DNA of 9,564 bases from W1P20-047 sp045118335. Lineage in GTDB: Bacteria > Actinomycetota > Coriobacteriia > Coriobacteriales > Eggerthellaceae. Below, piece after piece: positions 5,280 to 9,564 of the stretch. The notes under the pieces were generated by a model that was not told where the DNA came from, did not search any database, and was given only the letters and a program-made list of their open reading frames with translations. The stretch's first letter is position 1. Each line of letters begins with the position of its first letter. Made by a program: the position numbers and the translations under genes. The stretch is from the NCBI GenBank assembly GCA_045118335.1, contig JBGUXY010000037.1, positions 1 through 9,564 of the forward strand. The letters are read 5' to 3'.

Positions 5280-5659
5280 CCAATAGCCTAGATAATAGGA
5301 TCTTTGGTTGCAACGACACTGCTCTTGTCACTTTTTGCGAATTTCTGACGATTTTGGCAAATTTCCTAGGATTGATGGCAATTATTTCGATTTGCTGACG
5401 ATTCTTCGAAGAGTCAACCTAGCGATGAACAAACGACAATGCAATGACCTGGGATTATTCATTTTTCGATGCAACCGTTTTGTGTTTACTATAAGTAAAA
5501 TCGTCAGCAAATCGAAATAATTGCCACAAAGACCGAGAAATCAAGCAGATTCGTCAGTAAATCGAATTTTTTGCCACCAATTGTCTTTTAGCAAGTCATG
5601 TCGCGAAGATTGTGCCCATCAAAGTGCCCAATAGCCTTGATTATCGGATCCTTGGTTGC
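5280..5659 (+). repeat. Imperfect 32-bp direct repeats bordering an AT-rich island
   Basis: Copies at 5280-5311 and 5628-5659 both begin CCAATAGCCT and end TTGGTTGC, matching at 28 of 32 bases and lying 348 bases apart. Read in one plus frame they give PIA*IIGSLVA and PIALIIGSLVA. Three of the four differences are silent in that frame and the fourth makes the stop. This suggests that both are decayed copies of one membrane-protein coding segment. The alternative is recombination or attachment-type repeats around the island. Confidence 0.5.
5376..5526. repeat. Perfect 28-bp inverted repeat in AT-rich island
   Basis: The left arm 5376-5403 (TGGCAATTATTTCGATTTGC then TGACGATT) and right arm 5499-5526 are exact reverse complements separated by 95 bases. 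A degenerate third copy, oriented like the right arm, lies at 5549-5576 with 23 of 28 matches, and a partial one (TTCTGACGATT) at about 5343-5353. The spacer has lower GC than the neighbours and ends in the small palindrome TTTACTATAAGTAAA at 5485-5499, overlapping the right arm by one base. No ORF in the island is credible. The arms could be ends of a non-autonomous element, multi-copy operator sites of a lost gene, or recombinase sites. Confidence 0.75.
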
Positions 5660-5700
5660 GGGCGCTTATGTACCGCCACGTGCCGTGAAAAGAGATTCGC

Positions 5701-5966
5701 ATGACAACTCAAAGAAAGCCCACCGTCATTATTGCTTGCTGCTTCTTCTACTCGCTTGCTGCGCTTGCTTCGATTCTCGCGCCAGCCCTTACGGCCTTCG
5801 GTGAGATGTGGCCGACGCTTCGACAACCATGGTGCAGCAGATAGCAACGCTTCCGAACCTCGTAGCGGTCACCACTGCAATCATCGCTGGCGCAATCGTT
5901 TTCGTGCCCTGCGCAGTCGTTATCCTTCCGATTATCAAGAAGGTCTACGCGAACAAGGTCGCATAG
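5701..5966 (+). pseudogene. MFS transporter remnant (frameshift plus large internal deletion)
   Basis: ATG 5701 opens a frame whose first 40 residues (MTTQRKPTVIIACCFFYSLA, then a hydrophobic helix and FGEMWPT) match the start of a 12-helix major facilitator transporter. The frame ends at TAG 5842-5844, but from 5817 the next frame continues the family pattern: STTMVQQIATLPNL and TTAIIAGAIV, the second helix. A one-base deletion near 5816 explains the shift. After AGAIV the sequence jumps to FVPCAVVILPIIKKVYANKV and a stop at 5964-5966, which resembles a last helix and cytosolic tail. About 89 residues remain of about 400, so most helices are deleted. It cannot be functional. No clear ribosome site remains besides AAAAGAGA. 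Confidence 0.7.
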
Positions 5967-5997
5967 CCGCCGTGCTACGTTAATTGGTCATGCGGGC

Positions 5998-6026
5998 AAA
6001 AGGCCTGGCGAAATGCCAGGCCTTTT
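5998..6026. terminator. Bidirectional intrinsic terminator
   Basis: AAAAGGCCTGGC and GCCAGGCCTTTT form a perfect 12-bp stem around the loop GAAAT, with a T run on each strand. It stands between the MFS remnant (plus) and the DUF2252 gene (minus, stop at 6085), so it can end transcripts from both sides. Confidence 0.9.
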
Positions 6027-6084
6027 CAGGTGAGTAGGCGCCTTGGGGCTGCTTGAATCCCCTTGGGCAATGCGATTGGTACGC

Positions 6085-7545
6085 TTAGCTCAGCTCGCCT
6101 GCCTCCAAGGCTTCCATGAACCGGGCGTAGTCGGCTTCGTTCTGGTCGGCATATGCTTGCGCGAAGCGCACTATGGCCTCGTCAAACGACGTCCCGTTTC
6201 CCAGATAGCCCGCGATGGCGAAACGGTCGCCCGTGCGGGCGTGGGCGTGGGCCAGCGTCCAGCCGCAGACATTTGCCAAAAACTCGAGGCGCTTGACATC
6301 GATTGAGGTGAGGTCGATGGAGCCCTTGCCGTCCCAGAGCTGGCGGACGTAGTAATCCGTGCGCCTGCCATGCTCATCTGGCAGACGGCACCAGCCCAGC
6401 AGCATATCGCTTGCCGTCTGCATCGCGCGCTGCCCCTCCACGACGCGCTGACCGTGGTTCGAGTATTTGCTCTTTCCGCAGAACTGCTCAAGCACCGATT
6501 CCTGCGCTTCCTTGATCTGCAGCACGAGCGGGTCTTCGCGATTCGCACCTTCCATCACCACGATGAGCGCACGGGTTCCCACGCTGCCGACGCCTACCAC
6601 CTTCAAGGCAACATCCATGCCTCGGTAAAGCTCGACAAGCCGACGCTTGTCGGTGGAAAGCGTGCGGCGGTATTCTGCTAGGGCAAGCTGCACGAGTTTT
6701 TCGGTGCGTGCGGAGTCGTATATGTCGCCGCGTCCACGCATTTCGGCCATGTCGCGGATGGGGACTATCACGGGAGGATTGCTCACGATGCGCAGCCGGT
6801 CGTCGGCAACTTCAGTGAGCTTGGCGATTGCACGGATGCTGTCCTTTGCTTTTGCCTTGCCGACCACCTTGTGCGCAACCTTGCGGTCCTTCTTTTTCAG
6901 GTGAGGTGAGAACTCGGCAAGCACCCGGTCGATGTCGAGATGCGCATACCACACATCTAGGTGTCCCATCTCGGCGAACTTTGCCATTCCCTCGCGGTAT
7001 CCTCGCACACATGCCGCCACTGCCTTCGAGCGCTGTTCTTCGGTGAAGCCTCGGTCGCGTCCACAGATTTCAACGCTTGCGGCAAGGCGCTTCACATCCC
7101 ACTCCCATGGGCCCTGCGAAGTCTCATCGAAGTCGTTGATGTCGAAAACCGTGCGGCGTTCAGGGCTGTTGAACAGGCCAAAGTTCGAAATGTGCGCATC
7201 GCCGCATGCCTGTACCTCGATTCCCGAGGTAGGCGTGTTCGAAAGGTCCGACGCCATGATGAGCGCTCCGCCACGGTAGAAGGTGAAAGCCGAAATAGAC
7301 ATGCGCTCGTAGCGGAGCGGCAACAGCTCTTGAACGCGGGATTTGCCTTGGCTTTTCAGGAGCTCGACGGGGTCGGGCCTGTCGGTAGGAGCGGTCCACT
7401 CGCCATGCGAGGAGCGTGGCACTTCCTTGCGGCGCGCCTTTCCGTATGCCATGCGCTCTTCGGGCGTCTTGTTTTCCTTTGCTTTCAGGGCGTTCTCGAT
7501 GCGGGTGGCAATCTGGTCTCGAATGCTCGTGCAGTTTTCTGCCAT
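6085..7545 (-). CDS. DUF2252 family protein
   Basis: A 486-residue cytosolic protein, full length for the family (COG4320-like). ATG 7545 follows AAAGGA about eight bases upstream. Family signatures are in order: RYERMSISAFTFYRGGA (79-95), CGDAHISNFG (114-123), VFDINDFDE (133-141) and GPWEWDVKRLA (145-155). A C-terminal part is rich in basic and aromatic residues (RTDYYVRQLWDGKG, CGWTLAHAHARTGDR). The GDAHxxNFG and DxNDFDE elements resemble the catalytic loop and metal site of aminoglycoside-phosphotransferase-like kinases, so a kinase-type fold is likely, with D116, N121 and D138/D140 as candidate active residues; the substrate is unknown. It is a single gene ending at a strong terminator and preceded by 177 bases without a clear promoter. 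Confidence 0.92.
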   Translation of the reverse strand: MAENCTSIRDQIATRIENALKAKENKTPEERMAYGKARRKEVPRSSHGEWTAPTDRPDPVELLKSQGKSRVQELLPLRYERMSISAFTFYRGGALIMASDLSNTPTSGIEVQACGDAHISNFGLFNSPERRTVFDINDFDETSQGPWEWDVKRLAASVEICGRDRGFTEEQRSKAVAACVRGYREGMAKFAEMGHLDVWYAHLDIDRVLAEFSPHLKKKDRKVAHKVVGKAKAKDSIRAIAKLTEVADDRLRIVSNPPVIVPIRDMAEMRGRGDIYDSARTEKLVQLALAEYRRTLSTDKRRLVELYRGMDVALKVVGVGSVGTRALIVVMEGANREDPLVLQIKEAQESVLEQFCGKSKYSNHGQRVVEGQRAMQTASDMLLGWCRLPDEHGRRTDYYVRQLWDGKGSIDLTSIDVKRLEFLANVCGWTLAHAHARTGDRFAIAGYLGNGTSFDEAIVRFAQAYADQNEADYARFMEALEAGELS

Positions 7546-7722
7546 GATCCAATCCTTTCTCGCTGAATCGCAGCCAGTCTATCGCATTATTGCTACGAGT
7601 TGCAGGTACGATTCACGCCTTGCCATTCGACGAGCTTTTTTTGGCCCTCGCAGTTGCTCCAGCCTGGTTTCAAGTACAAGGCATCCGTCTCGAAACGAGG
7701 TGTCTTCGCGCCGAATCGTCGG

Positions 7723-8367
7723 CTAGTCCCACCAGGCTACGGCGCGGATGGGGGAGCCGTCGCCGTCGGCGATGCGCAGCGGGAAGCAGCTGAAGTTGAA
7801 GGGCTTGCTGCCGCATTGGTCGAGGTTCGCAAGGTTTTCGAGGTTCACGATGTCGGTTTCGAGGAAAAGCATCTTGTGGCGGGGGAGGTCCGCATCGTCG
7901 ATGGGATCGAGGCCGATGTAGTCGAAGCCGATGCCTTTGTAGTTGCCATCGATCACGAACTGAAGCACCTCGAAGTCGATGCACGGGTAGTCACCGAAAT
8001 ACTCAGGCGTGCCCCAGAACTTATCCCATCCGGTGTTGAACAGCAGGAAGTCCACGTTGCAAAGCGCCTCGCCATAAGGGCCCAGGTAGTCCATCGTGAT
8101 GGCATCGCCCGCCCGCGCCGCTCTGCAGTCGATGACCAGCGCCTTGCCGATGAACTGGCTTGCGGGAAACCGGTCGATGGTCGTGCGGCCCGCGAACAGG
8201 TGTGAAGGCGGATCCATATGCGTGCCCGTATGGGTGAACAACGCCAGGCGCGTTTCCTTGAACCCGTCGCGTTCGTAGGTGCTGCCAGGTGCAAACGTCG
8301 GCGGTTCGGTGCCCGGGTACACTGGCATCCCTGGTTCCATGATGTGCGTGAGGTCGATGACTTTCAT
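7723..8367 (-). CDS. Cyclase / kynurenine formamidase family metal hydrolase
   Basis: A 214-residue protein of the PF04199 cyclase family, which includes bacterial arylformamidase (KynB) and isatin or polyketide-related hydrolases. ATG 8367 is chosen because GGAGGAAG lies just upstream; the extension to 8400 has no site. The metal motif HTGTHMDPPSH spans 46-56 (ligands H46, H50, D52; H56 nearby), and H164 and E170 (LPRHKMLFLE) fit the conserved later active-site pair. The start VIDLTHIMEPGMPVYPG is also typical. No signal peptide is seen. Its true substrate cannot be read from sequence: no tryptophan-degradation neighbours are present, so kynurenine formamidase activity should not be assumed. 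It diverges from the DsbA-like gene across 87 bases and may share its promoter region. Confidence 0.9.
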   Translation of the reverse strand: MKVIDLTHIMEPGMPVYPGTEPPTFAPGSTYERDGFKETRLALFTHTGTHMDPPSHLFAGRTTIDRFPASQFIGKALVIDCRAARAGDAITMDYLGPYGEALCNVDFLLFNTGWDKFWGTPEYFGDYPCIDFEVLQFVIDGNYKGIGFDYIGLDPIDDADLPRHKMLFLETDIVNLENLANLDQCGSKPFNFSCFPLRIADGDGSPIRAVAWWD

Positions 8368-8454
8368 GGCTTCCTCCAGTGTTCTTCGTGTGTCTGGCAT
8401 TTGAATTCAGGACTTGAATCGTTTTCAGACGCTTGCGATGTTAACCTTACCACT

Positions 8455-9309
8455 ATGGAAAAGAGACTTGCCATAGCACATTTCACGGACCCGCTCTGCT
8501 TTTGGTGCTATGCGATGGAGCCCGAGATTCGCAAGGTCCGCGTGCTGCTCGACGACGTGCTCGACTACCGCATCGTCATGGGCGTGCTCACGACCGATGT
8601 GCGCGAGATTGTCGGCTTCGACCCAGAGTCGGAAGTCCGTTACGAGCTCATGCACGATCAGATCACTGAACACATCACGAACGCTGCGAAGAAGATCGGC
8701 ATGCCCATCGCCATCGATCGCATGGCGGACCGCAAGCCGGAGGAGTTCGTTTCGCTGCCGTTGAGCCTGGCGTACTGCGCGATGCGGGCTATCGACGAGG
8801 GGATTGCCGAAGCCTACCTGCGCCGCATGCGCGAGCGCATCTACGCAGAAGGGCGCGGCTTCCCGGATACGGAAAGCCTGGTGGAGCTTGCCGGCGAATT
8901 CCCCGTGGATCTTGAGCAATTCCGCAACTACTACGAAGGTGGCGTTGCAGCTGGGGTTTTACAGGATGGCATCAACGCGTGCTGGGCCAATAGCGTGGCC
9001 GTCTTCCCCACGTTGCTTTTGGAATACGACGACAAACGCTATGCGCTGCGGGGCTATTTCGACTATGAGGCCATGAAGAAAGCCATCGCGCAGCTCACCG
9101 AAGGCGAGATCATCCTCACCGATGCCGAGTACTCGCTTGGCGCTCTCGAGGCGTACGTCGACCGTTTCGGAAAAGCGGCGGCTCGCGAAGTGCAGACGAT
9201 GTTTTCGCTCAACGACGCTCAGCTCGCCAACGTCATGATGGACCTCGTGAGCACGGGCGGCTACAAAACGCAAAAGTGCGGTACAAGCTATTTCATCACG
9301 GCGAAGTAG
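8455..9309 (+). CDS. FrnE/DsbA-like thioredoxin-fold oxidoreductase
   Basis: A 284-residue cytosolic protein with no signal peptide. The start MEKRLAIAHFTDPLCFWCY leads from a first beta strand into a CxxC active site, C15-F-W-C18. A helical insertion (about 60-165) follows, then the cis-proline loop AVFPTLLLEY with P185, as in DsbA-family folds. Residues about 225-284 form an extra C-terminal region (FSLNDAQLANVMMDLVSTGG...) that looks like a small winged-helix unit. It would reduce, oxidise or isomerise thiols in the cytosol; the partner is unknown. The start at 8455 is preferred because the longer frame runs antisense to the cyclase gene. No Shine-Dalgarno sequence precedes it (TTAACCTTACCACTATG), so the mRNA may be leaderless. 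Confidence 0.85.
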   Translation: MEKRLAIAHFTDPLCFWCYAMEPEIRKVRVLLDDVLDYRIVMGVLTTDVREIVGFDPESEVRYELMHDQITEHITNAAKKIGMPIAIDRMADRKPEEFVSLPLSLAYCAMRAIDEGIAEAYLRRMRERIYAEGRGFPDTESLVELAGEFPVDLEQFRNYYEGGVAAGVLQDGINACWANSVAVFPTLLLEYDDKRYALRGYFDYEAMKKAIAQLTEGEIILTDAEYSLGALEAYVDRFGKAAAREVQTMFSLNDAQLANVMMDLVSTGGYKTQKCGTSYFITAK

Positions 9310-9377
9310 CTCGTGTCGGGCAAGTTGTAGATTCGGCTGATGTGCAATTGCCCTCGTTTGGTTCCGATTTGATTCTT

Positions 9378-9459
9378 GCGCATGAGAAATAGGCATGAGA
9401 AATAGGGACGGGTTCTTTTTCTCATCTGCGCATGAGAAATAGGACTGAGAAATGGGGAC
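9378..9459. repeat. REP-like repeats at the right end
   Basis: Two 32-base direct copies, 9378-9409 and 9428-9459, each begin GCGCATGAGAAATAGG and end GGGAC, matching at 29 of 32 bases. Between and within them ATGAGAAA (9395-9402) pairs with TTTCTCAT (9418-9425) as an 8-bp stem with a 15-base loop holding GGGACGGGTTC. The motif GGGACGGGTTCTTTTTCTCA resembles, from memory, sequences near REP-associated Y1 transposase genes. No such gene is in the window, but one may lie just outside. Confidence 0.55.
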
Positions 9460-9480
9460 CCACAAGTCGGCATTTCGCGC

Positions 9481-9497
9481 CGAAAACGGGGTTTTCG
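9481..9497. repeat. Short inverted repeat near window end
   Basis: CGAAAACGGGGTTTTCG forms a 7-bp stem with a GGG loop. The half motif GGGGTTTTCGC recurs at about 9520, so this may be a further intergenic repeat or the start of a downstream gene's control region. It has no T tract and is a poor terminator candidate. Confidence 0.4.
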
Positions 9498-9564
9498 CCT
9501 TCGCGGGTGCTCGCAACCGGGGTTTTCGCGCCCTGCGGCGTGCAGAATATGGAAAAACCGAACG

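Noticed and set aside
5280..5659. attL/attR-type attachment sites of an integrated element
   Set aside because: There is no integrase or tRNA gene, only 348 bases lie between the copies, and differences are mostly silent in one frame, which favours decayed coding paralogs.
5598..5804. 68-codon plus-strand ORF with a Leu/Cys-rich end
   Set aside because: It overlaps the MFS remnant in another frame; only its PIALIIGSLVA part is of note and that is treated as a repeat or scrap.
7600..8205. 201-codon plus-strand ORF with Val/Ala/Glu-rich product
   Set aside because: Antisense to the cyclase gene, which carries a clear active-site motif; the composition is a mirror effect of its codons.
9318..9353. 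Possible terminator after the DsbA-like gene
   Set aside because: GGGCAAGTTG and CAATTGCCC pair with a bulge and a long loop, with no T run; too weak to call.
8959..9516. 185-codon minus-strand ORF
   Set aside because: Antisense to the DsbA-like gene and extends into the REP-like repeats; no motif.

Overview
The window looks like an accessory stretch of a GC-rich Coriobacteriia genome, probably Eggerthellales. I base that on remembered resemblance of the protein sequences (MFS N-terminus, DUF2252 protein, DsbA-like protein, radical SAM leader region) and on the repeat types; no database search was possible. Coding density is normal at the right end and low at the left and in the middle, where repeats and gene remnants gather.

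Left part, minus strand (2509 to 69): a ribosomal-peptide (RiPP) type locus. In transcription order it holds a GNAT acetyltransferase, a 76-residue GG-leader peptide with a CPxCG core (P3), two paralogous Cys-rich GG-leader peptides (P2 and P1) with almost identical 40-residue leaders and different cores that share the cysteine ladder C-x7-C-x4-C-x7-C-x6/7-C, and a radical SAM maturase that keeps its CxxxCxxC motif but breaks off about 14 residues after it. No exporter or C39 peptidase lies in the window. The gaps carry GC-rich repeats: a tandem 33/35-bp array between P2 and P1, and degenerate relatives after P1, before P2 and at the broken end of the radical SAM gene. The maturase may therefore have been lost by repeat-associated rearrangement, leaving orphan or trans-modified precursors.

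Middle part, plus strand: after a 178-bp divergent intergenic region with a paired operator-like motif comes a 747-residue secreted HExxH...E zinc metallopeptidase-like protein with an Ala/Asp/Glu-rich tail. Directly after its stop codon sits a 95-bp hairpin-rich insert flanked by 17-bp direct repeats. From 5045 to 5700 there is no convincing intact gene. This stretch holds a possible C-terminal gene scrap on the minus strand, two imperfect 32-bp direct repeats, and an AT-rich island with a perfect 28-bp inverted repeat. A severely deleted, frameshifted MFS transporter remnant follows (5701-5966), then a strong bidirectional terminator.

Right part: ordinary intact genes. These are a DUF2252 (kinase-like fold) protein and a cyclase/kynurenine-formamidase family metal hydrolase on the minus strand, and a cytosolic FrnE/DsbA-like CxxC oxidoreductase diverging on the plus strand. 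The last 190 bases carry REP-like direct and inverted repeats and no gene.

The most interesting element is the Cys-rich GG-leader peptide family and its truncated radical SAM partner.
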